A DNA stretch of 64,000 nucleotides, from positions 13,531,021 to 13,595,020 of the forward strand of contig BROE01000016.1 in NCBI GenBank assembly GCA_036571765.1. Direction: 5' to 3'. The stretch is from Plecoglossus altivelis (taxonomy: Eukaryota > Chordata > Actinopteri > Osmeriformes > Plecoglossidae). Made by a program: the position numbers and the translations under genes. Under the pieces are notes generated by a model. It was not told the origin of the DNA, searched no databases, and worked only from the letters and a program-made list of their open reading frames with translations. Shown here one piece after another: positions 14,038 to 25,209 of this stretch (within the stretch, counting starts at the first letter, position 1; every line of letters starts with the position of its first letter).

Positions 14038-17000
14038 TCTCAAACACACACATATGTCCATGCATCCTATCACATAAACACACTGTGTGTTTGCATGCAC
14101 ACACAGCATTGTATAGAAAGACCAGCAGTATATTCTAACCTGCTCTACCTGTCACAGGTTGCAGTTCTGCTAGTTGACACCCAGGGGGCGTTTGACAGCC
14201 AGTCAACCATCAAGGATTGTGCAACCGTGTTTGCTCTCAGCACCATGACCAGCTCAGTACAGGTGTGTGTGCGTGTGCGTGTGTATACACATGAAAAATG
14301 GAGAGACGAATTGTTGTACTGCAAAAAGTTTCTATAAATCCAGGTTTGTGATGTGATTTAGGTGAAGATGATTGCTTCCAAATGTCAGTAGCCATTTCAT
14401 TTTTCTGTTTGACTGCAGGTATATAACCTGTCTCAGAACATACAAGAAGATGACCTTCAGCACCTCCAGGTAAACACTGAAAATCTCCAATTATGTATGG
14501 CTCCTTCTGAGATCTGGTGGTGGCTTCAGGGCTGAATTTTACTCCTCTCTCTCTCCCTCTCCCTCTCTCTCTCCCACCCGTCCCTCTCTCTACCCCCGTC
14601 CCTCTCTCTACCCCATCCCTCTCTCCCCCTGACCCTCTCTCCCCCTGACCCTCTCTCCCCCTGACCCTCTCTCCCCCTGACCCTCTCTCCCTCCCCCCTC
14701 GTCCCTCGCTCTCCCCTCTTTCTCCCTCCTCCCTCTCTACATAGCTCTTCACAGAATATGGCCGTCTGGCAATGGAGGAGATCTACCTGAAACCCTTCCA
14801 GGTACCAGTCTTGACATGGGCCTTGCATCTGGGAACATCTGTCACTCGCATGTAGGATGTTGTCTCTAACCCGGTGGCGGTTGTCGTTCTAGTCTCTGAT
14901 GTTCCTGATCCGGGACTGGTGCTACCCCTACGAGCACGACTACGGCCTGGAGGGGGGCTACCACTTCCTGGAGAGGAGACTGCAGGTGCGTGGAGGCTGG
15001 TCCTTAGACTTCCACGTAGATGCCGTCATACGTGAAGAAATTGGTAAAAGAGCACACACATAAAATGTGCGTGTGTGTGCGTGCGTGCGTGCTCCCTCCC
15101 AGGTGAAGCAGAACCAGCACGAGGAGCTGCAGAACGTCAGGAAGCACATCCACTCCTGCTTTACCAACATCGACTGCTTCCTGCTGCCTCACCCCGGCCT
15201 CAAAGTGGCCACCAACCCCTACTTCGACGGAAGGCTCAAAGGTTACCTCTCCCCCATCTGCTCCCAGAGGAGGATGCCATCCTGCAACAAACGCTAACAA
15301 AGCACTAAAGAAGACATGTTTGGAGACACAGTTTAGATGATGATGACTGATAATGGCTGATGACTGATGATGATGTTGTCTCAGATATAGACCCAGACTT
15401 CAAGAAAGAGCTGGCTGAGCTGGTGCCCCTGCTGCTGGCCCCTGAGAGACTGGTGGAGAAGGAGATCGGAGGGGTTAAGGTCACCTGCAGAGACCTGGTG
15501 GAGTACTTCAAGGTCAGGCTTCTCCCCACCTCTCCCTCTGCTGTATGGCAGCTCACACTGCAGATAGGAGAGCGTCTGTCCAGGGCTCCTCTCCCCACAG
15601 CATCGCTCCTCTCCCACGGAGCCACAGCAGCACATCACTGCTTGCTTATTCAAAGATCCAGTGGGATGTTGGATGCATGTAGAAGTGTAACCAGGCGTCT
15701 ACTGATCTCTCCAGGCCTACATCAAGATCTACCAGGGGGAGGAGCTACCTCATCCCAAGTCCATGCTGCAGGTCTGTACTGCTCCCACATGCTTCTTTGT
15801 TCTTCTTCGTCTGATCCGATCCCTCCATTCCTCGGTCAAACCATCCCATTCCCCACACGCTCCTCTGTTACCTAGGCAACGGCAGAAGCCAACAACCTGA
15901 CCGCAGTGGCCGGAGCCAAAGACACGTACAACAGGAACATGGAGACGGTAGGTTGCGAGTGTGCACACTCACACTCACGCATACACACTCACACATATAC
16001 ACTCACCACTAGCATTTTTACGATGATCATGTATTCTGAGAAAGCTATACATGTAATATCAAAACAAATAGTTTTGGGAGCGGGCACATTTTTACAGTGA
16101 GATCTGTAAACGAATGCTTCTGTATAATGCTCAATAGCCTGAACCCAAAGTGCTCATGTTGTCCTGTCCGTCCGTCCGTCAGATCTGCGGCGGGGACAAG
16201 CCGTACATCGCCCCAGCTGACCTGGAGCGCTGTCATGACGACTTCAGGGAATGCTCCGTGCGCCAGTTCCGGGCCGTCAAGAAGATGGGCGGGGAGGACT
16301 TCTGCCTGCGCTACCAGCAGCAGCTGGAGGGCGAGCTGGACGAGGCCTACACCAACTTCACCAAGCACAACGACAGCAAGAACATCTTCTACGCTGCGCG
16401 CACGCCCGCCACGCTGTTCGCCGTCATGTTCGTCACCTACGTGGTGTCCGGGGTGACAGGCTTCGTGGGGCTGAGCACTCTGGCCGCGCTGGCCAACCTG
16501 CTGATGGGGATGGCTCTCATGTCGCTGTGCGTCTGGGCCTACGTCAAGTACTCCGGAGAGTTCCGGGAGCTGGGGACGCTCATAGACCTGGTGGCTGAGA
16601 CCCTCTGGGAACAGGTGGGTGTTTGTGTGTGTGTGTGCGCGTGTGTGTGTGCGTGTGAGGCAGAGAGAGAGATTTTTGAGGACCTTTTCTGCATTGTTGG
16701 ATCATAGATCATTAATAAGGAAAAGCTAATTAATGAGGAAAAAGCTAATTAAGGAACCTTGCTGATTTTAGAAGTAGTCATTTTTCAGGCTGTGGATCTC
16801 CATGATTCTGTCTGTCTCTAATATTCCTTTTGAGTTTTCATGTCCCTGCTCCGGGCTACAGATCATCACATCCCCCCAATCACCAACCCTCATGCCCTTT
16901 CTCTTCCAATGATCTGCTTTCTTTCATCCTTTCCTTTTATACCGCCACCCAATCAACTCATTTTTGTTCCTCTCTCCTATCTATTCTCTTAATCAGATGG

Positions 17001-17983
17001 TGTTCTAATCAATCTCTTTCTCTTAATCTGATTTTCCCCCCTCCCTCCTCTCTCTGCCTATCAGAGGACTACCAGAAAGGTGAGAGAGGTGGCCTCTCGG
17101 CCAGTCATACCTCTTCCCTATCTGTGAAGCTGTCATCAGCTGTCTGGCGTACCTTTGGTTGTCTGTCTCCAACTCCCTCCCTTGTGTCTCCAGGTGTTGT
17201 TCAAGCTTTTTGAGTCTGCAAAGCGTCAAGTGGCTTGGAGCTCTTTCCTCCCAGCCGCTGCGAGAGCAGGACCAGGCCAGAGCCTCCGACTGTCCTCCTT
17301 AGCTTCCTCCAACCAGCACGGGAAGACTGACTAACCTCTCTCTGGCTACCCTACACTAAACTAAGCTATTATAGCTGCCTTTAGCCTTCCGCTCCGCTCT
17401 CGTTGTGTCTCGACGCAGGGGGCTGGGGTGGCTGGACTGGCCCTCTCCACCCTGCCCAGGTCTGGGGACTCAGGTTGGAACTCCTTGATCCTCTCCCCCT
17501 GAATGTTAGCACAGCACGCCTGCTCTCACCAGAGAGGGATTCTTTGGTGATTTATGGGATGCATTTCAGTTGCCATTATCTTTTGTTTTGGTTGTTGTTG
17601 TTGTTGTTGATTTTGAGGTGATCCAAGTGTTTGTGGTTCTGCATGTTGGACGGTTTCTCTCTTTTCTTGTCACCCATTTCTTTCCTCCCCTCTTTAGCTC
17701 GTCCACTTAATCACATTACAACCACGGGGAATTGAACCAGTCTTTTAATCACACCCCTCCTGTCTCTTTCCCTCTTCACGTCTTCTCTCCCTGTTCTGTT
17801 CTCCTTCTCTTTCCTGTCCTCCTGCCTGTGCACTGCTGTCTCTCCTGTCTCTTCTGTGTCCAGGTGTTGAAGCCTCTGAGTGAACACTATATGGAGGACA
17901 ACGTGAGGCAGACTGTGGTGAACTCTCTCAAAGCCAGCCTGACAGAGCAGGCTCCACAGCGCGCCAAGTTAAAGTCCCACTGA
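7629..17983 (+). CDS. atl2: Atlastin-2, dynamin-like GTPase of endoplasmic reticulum fusion
   Basis: Atlastins tether and fuse ER tubules using GTP. Thirteen exons are read: 7629-7701, 11169-11560, 13857-13994, 14158-14262, 14419-14469, 14745-14801, 14893-14985, 15103-15241, 15385-15512, 15715-15771, 15876-15947, 16183-16614 and 17864-17983. They total 1857 nt, or 618 residues, against 583 in human ATL2; the excess lies in an acidic, Pro-rich N-terminus. Visible motifs are the P-loop GAFRKGKS (residues 135-142), DTQG (208-211), the RD of FLIRDW (279-280), the three-helix middle domain, a hydrophobic hairpin (about 510-556), and an amphipathic tail in the last exon. The start ATGGCGGAG has a good context (GCAACATGG). 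The exon 1 donor AAAG/GTAACT joins exon 2 in frame across a 3.5-kb intron. I chose atl2 over atl1/atl3 from the C-terminus and the hnrnpll neighbour. Alternative 3' exons are listed separately. Confidence 0.95.
7702..11168 (+). other. atl2 intron 1
   Basis: This 3.5-kb intron separates the 73-nt first coding exon from exon 2. Open frames inside it, such as those at 8299-8727 and 9944-10301, have no splice sites or family similarity I can recognise. A poly(A)-like run lies near 9949-9963. Confidence 0.7.
13183..13218. repeat. (AC)n microsatellite in atl2 intron 2
   Basis: About 18 uninterrupted AC units lie within atl2 intron 2, ending at CTCACACCAG. Confidence 0.9.
13530..13856 (+). repeat. 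Pyrimidine minisatellite (CTCTCGCTGCCTCTCT-type) abutting the atl2 exon 3 acceptor
   Basis: Almost 330 bases are C/T rich, with an array of units of about 18-22 bases built on CTCTCGCTGCCT between about 13610 and 13835. The array ends directly at the exon 3 acceptor TTTGGTCCCAG/CAGCAC (13857). It therefore forms a very long polypyrimidine tract in the pre-mRNA. Long Ser/Leu frames on + and Arg/Glu frames on - across it are products of the repeat, not genes. Confidence 0.85.
13997..14036 (+). repeat. CA-repeat tract immediately after the atl2 exon 3 donor
   Basis: The donor at 13995 (AAG/GTGACA) runs straight into an (AC)n tract interrupted by two G. In the transcript this is a CA-rich RNA tract a few bases past a 5' splice site, the typical position and composition of an hnRNP L-class splicing element. 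Confidence 0.8.
14540..14700 (+). repeat. 16-bp tandem repeat in atl2 intron 5
   Basis: Units of CCCTCTCTCCCCCTGA are repeated four to five times between about 14626 and 14690, within a wider pyrimidine-rich tract leading to the exon 6 acceptor at 14744/14745. Confidence 0.8.
17065..17079 (+). CDS. atl2: Candidate 15-nt atl2 microexon (encodes RTTRK)
   Basis: A pyrimidine tract and CTATCAG precede AGGACTACCAGAAAG, which is followed by a GTGAGAG donor. Exon 12 ends in phase 0 after LWEQ, so this 15-base exon would insert five residues (RTTRK) in frame before either terminal exon. It is strongly basic and would lie between the transmembrane hairpin region and the C-terminal tail. Supported by splice consensus and phase only. 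Confidence 0.5.
17194..17334 (+). CDS. atl2: Alternative terminal coding exon of atl2
   Basis: A strong acceptor (TTGTGTCTCCAG/GTGTTG) opens a 47-codon frame with stop TAA at 17332-17334. It begins VLFKLFESAKRQVAWSS and ends NQHGKTD. The phase matches the exon 12 end at 16614. Like the 17864 exon (VLKPLSEHYMEDNVRQ) it starts with VL, so the two are alternative last coding exons. They give either a basic, Ser/Ala-rich tail or the classical amphipathic tail. Human ATL2 is also reported to have C-terminal splice forms; the detailed match to this exon is my inference. Confidence 0.7.
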   Translation: MLFKLFESAKRQVAWSSFLPAAARAGPGQSLRLSSLASSNQHGKTD

Positions 17984-19480
17984 TTCTCCCTCCCCCCCAT
18001 CCCCCTCACTCACTCACTCACTCACTCGCCCAGTCACTCAGTGTGCTAAGTCCAAGAGCTGTGGAACTGTTTAAAACCAAAGTTGAGTCTCTCCCCCCGT
18101 CCCCCCCAATCCCTTCGGCCCCTTCTGCCTGCTGTAGTACTGTTATGACTGGTGGCTGCTCTTCTCCACATCGCCCCCCAGTGGCAGCAACGGTGATCAG
18201 CAAGCGATGAAAGGGGAAGTAATTATCTGCTGTTCTGGTCTGCTCTCTCTCTTTTCTCTTTCTGTCTCCTGGATTTGGCCTTTACCAAAATCTGCCCAAC
18301 TGATACTCTTGAATGTGCCATGTTGTTTATGCACCTGCAAATGCTAGCCATCGCGAACGTGCACACACACACGCACAAACTTCTGTCAGGATCGTAATTG
18401 ATATGAAATGGAATGTCAGGGATACAGGACAAACCAGCGTCTGTCTCACCCAGTCAAGAGCAAATTGCACTTGTTTGGCTGTCAGTAGTACTTCAGGGAT
18501 TAAAAACGGCTGTTTTAGAGTTGTGACAATGGATGCAAATCGAATCTGTCTGCATGTGTACTGTACCCAAGTGAACCTGGCTTGAAACAGCCCCCTTGCC
18601 ACCCTACCTAGAATAGATCTGAAATGACGGATAGGTCTAAGCAAGATGGTTTACCTTCAGATAGACTGGGATTAATACCCGGTAACATATCATACCATCT
18701 ACTGTATCAAGCAGTTTCTTGTCCATCGGAACTAGGGACTGTTTCTGTGCTCTGCCTCAGTCTGTGTAGTGAAGAGATGAACTGTAGGAAACAAACTTTT
18801 GGTCTGTAATTGTTTAGGGTTTTTTGTTTATTTTCACTACTGATCCTGCATCTTAGCTGTAGTGTACCTACCAGTATTACCCTTCTGCTACCTGTGGAGA
18901 GCACATAGTGTAGTGCTAGCCAGGCTCCAGGCCTTTGTAGAAAGGAAATGCTATTCTGACCATTTCAGTCATTTGTTTTTTCTTTAAAACCCACACAATG
19001 GTAGAGACCAGAGATCACAATGCTTCTATTTTTGAATCTACACTAATGGTAAAATCATGTTAAGAGTTACACTGTAGAATCAGTTCCATCCACAACTGTC
19101 TTGCCTTGAAAGAGCCAGTCTGTACAGTCTCATTTTATATGTATATCACAAATAGGGCATGTATGTGACATATTTAATACAATTTGTATACATTTTATAG
19201 TTAAATTGTTGACTTGATATTGATTTTTTTTTGACCAGCTAGAATCAGGGTTTGGTTTAAGATAGGATTGTTCCAAAAGAAGGATTAGTTCTAGTCTGTT
19301 ATGGTTCAAACTATTTGTAATAAGATTTGTAGCACTTGTATTCCACCCTTTGGACAACGAAGCTTTCCTGGAATGTGATCTATGGGTTGAGATGTTGTCT
19401 GGCTGATTTTAAATCCATTTCCTGTAATTTATTTTTCAAATAAGAACTTGAGCTTATTGAATAAAATGAAAATATTCACA
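17984..19480 (+). other. atl2: atl2 3' UTR
   Basis: The region from the stop at 17981-17983 to a poly(A) signal AATAAA at 19460-19465 has no other coding content. It includes a CACT tetranucleotide run at about 18008-18028. The end is inferred from the hexamer only. Confidence 0.55.
19460..19465 (+). terminator. Poly(A) signal of atl2
   Basis: AATAAA about 1.5 kb after the atl2 stop, followed within 40 bases by a GT-rich stretch (TGATGTCTGTTTTGTGG), the usual downstream element composition. Confidence 0.65.
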
Positions 19481-19772
19481 TGATGTCTGTTTTGTGGACC
19501 CTGTTTCTGGGTCACTGCCACTGTTCAATTGATGTGGTGGGTGTTTTGTTTCCACAATTCTACATTTGTCACAAATTAAACTTGTCCGGAGTGTTTAGAG
19601 GGACGGTCTCAGCTTTGCTGTCATACCTCACATCTTCCTTTGTGCCACTTTGAGGTACTAAACCTGAAGGTTTGCTTTTGGTGATAAAGATTTTACTATT
19701 CACTTAACCAATGACATCACAGTATGAAGTGAAGAATTCAGAGAGGACAGCAGAGTTAAAAATACACAAATT

Positions 19773-20843
19773 TTTTTAATGACAAACTCAGGTTTTAAAG
19801 ACAATGATTTGCATATTTAATTAAAAAAAGTTACTTTCATGCCACATTCCAATTCAGCACAAAAAACCAACTATACCAGTTAGCACATCACATTGAAATA
19901 ATTTGAAAATCCAACCTGACAAAGATCCACTACGTTATAACTAGTGTACAATACAAAATGGTTTCCATGGTAAACGGTTCATAACAGTGTTCAGAAAACG
20001 AATGTATCCACACAGTAGCTGCATGTGGTCTTTTGTGCTTTTAACTACAGTTTTTATAAAAGTTATATGTCAATAAGACTGCTATACTGTGAATATACAC
20101 AAACATTGGCATCGTCTTGGAACATTTTACCTTTAAAAAGGTATTTCTAAACTATAACACTTGTACAATTCAATTACCACCACATAACTACATTAATAGT
20201 TGGATCGTTTAAGGTGTCTGACTTAATCTGTCACGACAAACTCACAGTTTTGAAATGTGAGGTGTACTTCATTTAGCTTCCATGGAGGTGATGCGTAAAT
20301 ACATTGGGAAAGCATTTGGCATTTCGGTTTTGCAATGACTATATGACTATATTTGTGACTATAACCCATTACAATTTTACCTGTTTGAACTGTGAAAAGT
20401 TATTTTGAAACATTGGACAAGATTGAATGTTTTCCTTCTCAGCTGATTTAGAGAAATGTGATGAGATGGAGGGCCCTCCTGGCAGAGTGCATCTTCAGTT
20501 TTCCCCTGAGGACGTTATGAATGTTGAAACAGAACACAAGTTGTACCACAGAACGCAGCTGGAAGAAATTACAGTTGCATTCTTTTCGAAACAGAAATAT
20601 CTTCAACGGCTTTTTGAGAGGTCGTAAACCACGGATTCTTAACACTCCAGAAAGGGTTGAGTCTTAGTGTTCAGTACACAGCGACCGGCAGGCTGTCCTC
20701 TGACACAAACATGAGTCAGAATACAACAATAGATCTGATTCTTCTTCACCCCCAAAACTCCCTCTCTTCCAGTCCGGGTTGGGGGGGGGGGGGGGTGAGG
20801 TTGGGGAAATCAACAAGTCCTGAGGTTGGTGGTCCTCAGGGTT
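19773..20843 (-). other. slc29a1: slc29a1 3' UTR
   Basis: Downstream of the slc29a1 stop (minus strand) the DNA is AT-rich and non-coding. An ATTAAA-type signal on the minus strand lies near 19774-19780 (TTTAAT on +), leaving only about 300 bases to the atl2 poly(A) site. A run of about 15 G lies near 20780-20796. Confidence 0.45.
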
Positions 20844-22079
20844 TCAGATCATGATCCTAAACACGAAGGAAAGGGCAGCTCCCAGAGCCAGACCCAAGGA
20901 CAGAAAGAAGGCCATGATGACTCCTGCCGTCTCTGCCTCGTGCTGAGCCACTTTCCTGCAAGGAAGTAGGGAGGTAGGGAGATAGGGAGGGAGATAGGTA
21001 GGGAGGTAGGAAGATAGGGAGGTAGGGTGGACCATGAGTGTCAAGTAACGGAACTGACAAGCCAGGGGAAGTTTCCCTCAGGACAACGGTTAATGAATTC
21101 ATCCTGATAAAACAAACCAATCCAAAAAAAATGTGCCCCCTGCCCTGCCCCCAACCCCCCGTCCCCCTTCTCTCAGCTAGACATACTTGGGTCCGAAGCA
21201 CATGCAGAGGCTGGCCAGGTATCCGTTGGAGAAGGAGAAGAGGATCATGAAGATAATGTACCAGGCATCGTGGGAGAAGAGCACAGGCATGTAGCTCCGG
21301 GGCTGGACGTTACACAGCATGAACAGAGGCACAAACACCAACCTGAGGCCTACCAAGGCAGGCAGCCACATGCTGTCCTTACCGGGCTGTGAGGAAACAA
21401 GAGGAAGGTCAACATGTTGTAATAAAACACTTTGTACATATATAATCCCCAGTGTGTTGGCAAGCAGGCAAATCCTGTATGAATCATCCATCAATGACTG
21501 TATGTACAATGTGGGAGGATAACAAACTCTGTTTCTTTGTGTCAACAGAAAGATTCACACCCTAATATATTATTGGCTTTGCATGGCTGAACTCATCCCC
21601 CATCCTACATCATCACACTTCTGGAGATTTGCCTGTATTGTACAGCAAGCAATATAACCAGTATTTTGTTGTCACAGTATGATTGGTTAGTCTACCAAGA
21701 GTCTGGCTTTTGCTAGTGTCTAGGCTGATGCATTAGAACTTCTACACTTCTATAGATGTTCTAATGCTCAACAAAAGAGATCGTATGCTCATTCAAGCTT
21801 CAGTAGAGAGCAAGTCCACTGGTTAGGGATTTTTGCTTTAGCCTGGCCTCATTAAAACTTCAGCTAACATAATTTCCTTTAGCTATGAGGAGAATAGGCC
21901 CCTGACCCTTTCAACTCACTCGAACTCAGTTACATAATAGACGAGGCTGGTCTGTATTGTTACTAGCAAGGCCTCTTTATGGCTACTTAAATCAAATTAT
22001 TGTAACTGGACAATTCAATAGGATACGAGCACAGGAATGTGGGGGGATTGTATTACCATACCAATGTATCGACTACACG

Positions 22080-22113
<34 letters not shown>

Positions 22114-24293
22114 CCATATGGGCATTTCAGTTCTGAGAGGAGATATTCACAGCCTCTAAGGACAGCTAATGCATAAGTTAACTTTGACTAGCATGTAGAG
22201 GGGAAGTCCAGTCAAGTTATTGATTAGAAAAGACTGTATGGGAGGACAACTAGATAATCAAGTGAGGCCACTTACTAAACTTAATTGGAAGGAAATTAAA
22301 TCAGCTGTAGAAAGGTTGGCAGAATTCAAACCAACTGCTAGCATCTAATGTTAGCATCCTAGGAGCTTGGTTCAAACTATTCTAGGACACTCACAGAGGG
22401 CAGACTTGGGGAATCTAGAAGCCTCCGTCCCCTCTTCCACACCCCTCAAACTACTTCCTCACACAAGACGACGTTCCAGTGGAAACCCCCGGCTTGCACA
22501 TCAAAGCCCTCTATGTTCCTATCCGTTGTTTTCTTTTTCATTATGTTCCACAGAACCGCTGACCCACTGAAGTTGAAGTCATGAGAAGTTACTGCGTTCA
22601 GACTCCCTGAAGATGCATCAGGACATTGTTGAATCAGCGCATCTGTGTCTCTTAACTCAAAGACGAGACTGTATAAATTGGAGAAATCTCTTGGACACCC
22701 GCAAAAAAATATTTAGATTTCGCGTATATTGAAGGAGAGCATTTTTCAGAACATGTGTTACGAGGTTTTACAAAACTATTGCCATGAGAGTCTAAAGCCT
22801 ATCCCAAATACTTTGTGGGGAAGTGGAGACTAAGGAGAAACAAATGTGTTCTGCTTCTAGGCGCCTTGCCTTGCCCTTTTGCAGTCCAGGACAGATGTTG
22901 TGGGATCTCAAGCCAACAAACTCTGGGTCTATCCAGATCTACACTTCCAACATTTGTGTCAGATCGCATTTTGTGGTGGTGGCGATTTTGAGAGGGGGAT
23001 GGGTGAGTGGGTTGGATATGGGCCAGGGTTGTTTGGTACTAACCCACATACAGACACCAGTCAGACTCCTGCCAGCCCAGTCCATCACATTGAAGAGCAG
23101 GAAACACGACACAGGGATGAAGTAGGTGTCTGGGAGAAGATAACCTCAACGTCACGATCAGTAACCCAACACATTCCTTGTGCTGCAGCAAACTTCCTCT
23201 ATAGTGTGGAGGAGGATTCCTCTAGAGAGGGTTCAAGGGTCGTGATGTGAAGAAGGTGACCACTCACCCCATTCACCTCCATCAGCCACGGTGGATTTGA
23301 CCTCTACCGTGATGGCGGGGAACGTTCCGATGGTGACGGTGAAGACAAAGCACACAGACAGAGCCATCACCCACATCTGCAGGACAGAACACATCGAAAT
23401 CAGTCTTATTCCACCATAGGCACAGAGACTAGACAAGATATGACAAGCTTTGGAGTGGTAGCAGGGTTGGACTGAGTGTAGGCAGGCCTGGACTGGTAAT
23501 CTGACATAACGGGCGAATACTTGGTGGGCTGGTACACCGCCACCGATATTATATGTAACATACGTATAACTCTTTAGCCAAACATATATATACATATAAA
23601 TATCAACACATGCATATACGAACCAAACCACTATATGACCAGTGTATATACATGTTTTGGTTCCAGTCCAGCCCTGAGTGTAGGTAAAAAGACAGTGATG
23701 GAGCAATCCTGTACCTGTTTGAAGATGCCAAATACAGATGGGGTGGACTTGGTGTCTTCTTCAGTTAGACTGACCACTGGCCTCTTCTCCACTGGGCTGT
23801 CTGAAACAACAACACACACTGAAATAACACACACACACACACATCTAGTCAATCACACTTTCACTCACACACAGGCAGGTATTTCTGCTCCTAGGGCAAT
23901 GTGGGCAATGTGGTTCATGGTACAAAGCCAGCGTCATTAGAGACTGCTGACTGAAGGATACACCAACAACAACAACAACATTCCAAATCTAAAGCCAACA
24001 TCTCGCAGACACAAACACACAGTTCTTACAGACAAAACAGGCAAACAGGGAGAGAGTGACCCAACCACACCTCTCTTACACCTGTATTACCTTTCCGGAG
24101 CAGATCCATCTTGTTCTCCTCGTCGCCTGTTGGTCTGGAGCCATTACATTCCAGGTGGTACTGGAAGAAGTCCATCCGAGGAAGGACAAAGTAGGAGAGG
24201 ATGGCCAGCAGGATCACCACACACGCTGTGATGAAGTAGCCAAATGCACTGTCCTGCAGGGCGGAGCCACCTACATGCACGCACGCGCACGCG

Positions 24294-24325
<32 letters not shown>

Positions 24326-25141
24326 CACACAAAGGGGAAACAGTAGGTCATGAGGATTTAAGTTCCCACTCCTGCGAGGGTGTCGTAGAATATACTGTAG
24401 GTCTAGGAGGATGTGGCCGGTGGGTTCATTTTTTGGTGTGATAGTCACTCACTGGCCAGGGCACAGATCATAGAGAAGGCAGCGAAGGTTCCAGCCAGAC
24501 CCTGACCACTCATGATGGGGGTGGTGTAGGAGGCTGGCAGCATGCCCGCAAGACCAAACAGACTTCCCTGCAGCACCGCACCAAATGCTGAGGGCAGAGA
24601 AACAGAGACACATGGTCAAACATCCATCATTCAAGAGTACATTGCAGAGGATTTGAAAACCACATGTTCTCTTTCCAAAGGAAACAGGAAAGTCAGGGAG
24701 AGAGAGAGTAGAGAGGCAGAGGTGGTAATATCGGCTTTGGAGGAAACAGATTGTGGGTTAAAAAGAGGACGAGGTCGTCTCAACTGCACGCAGAGGTGGA
24801 ATGGGACTATAGGCAGTAGTCACAGCTTCCTCGAACAGACTTCACTGCAAGCAACAGACAGCAGAGCACGTTGCACAACTCATTCTTCTTCGTGAACACT
24901 GCCCTCCAATGAACAAACTGTTTTAAGAAAGAGAACTTGATGACCGACATCAAAGCCTTTCTTTTGGGTCACGCCGCCCTCCCCTCTAAACAGAGCAGAG
25001 ATGACTGTTCTTCACAGGGCTTTAGGGGGTCAGGACCAACCCACCAGGAGAGGAACCTCACCCTGCTGCTGTACCCCTCTGCACATAAGCCAACCCAGCC
25101 ATCCAGATTAATAAGCAGCTTAGCGTTATGCAGGAGGAAAG

Positions 25142-25209
<68 letters not shown>

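Noticed and set aside
13412..14138. Ser/Leu-rich and Arg/Glu-rich long open frames on both strands
   Set aside because: They are translations of the CTCTCGCTGCC minisatellite and CA tract in atl2 intron 2; the true exon 3 lies at 13857-13994.
14237..14828. Gly/Arg/Glu-rich minus-strand frames
   Set aside because: Reverse translation of the pyrimidine repeats in atl2 introns 4 and 5.
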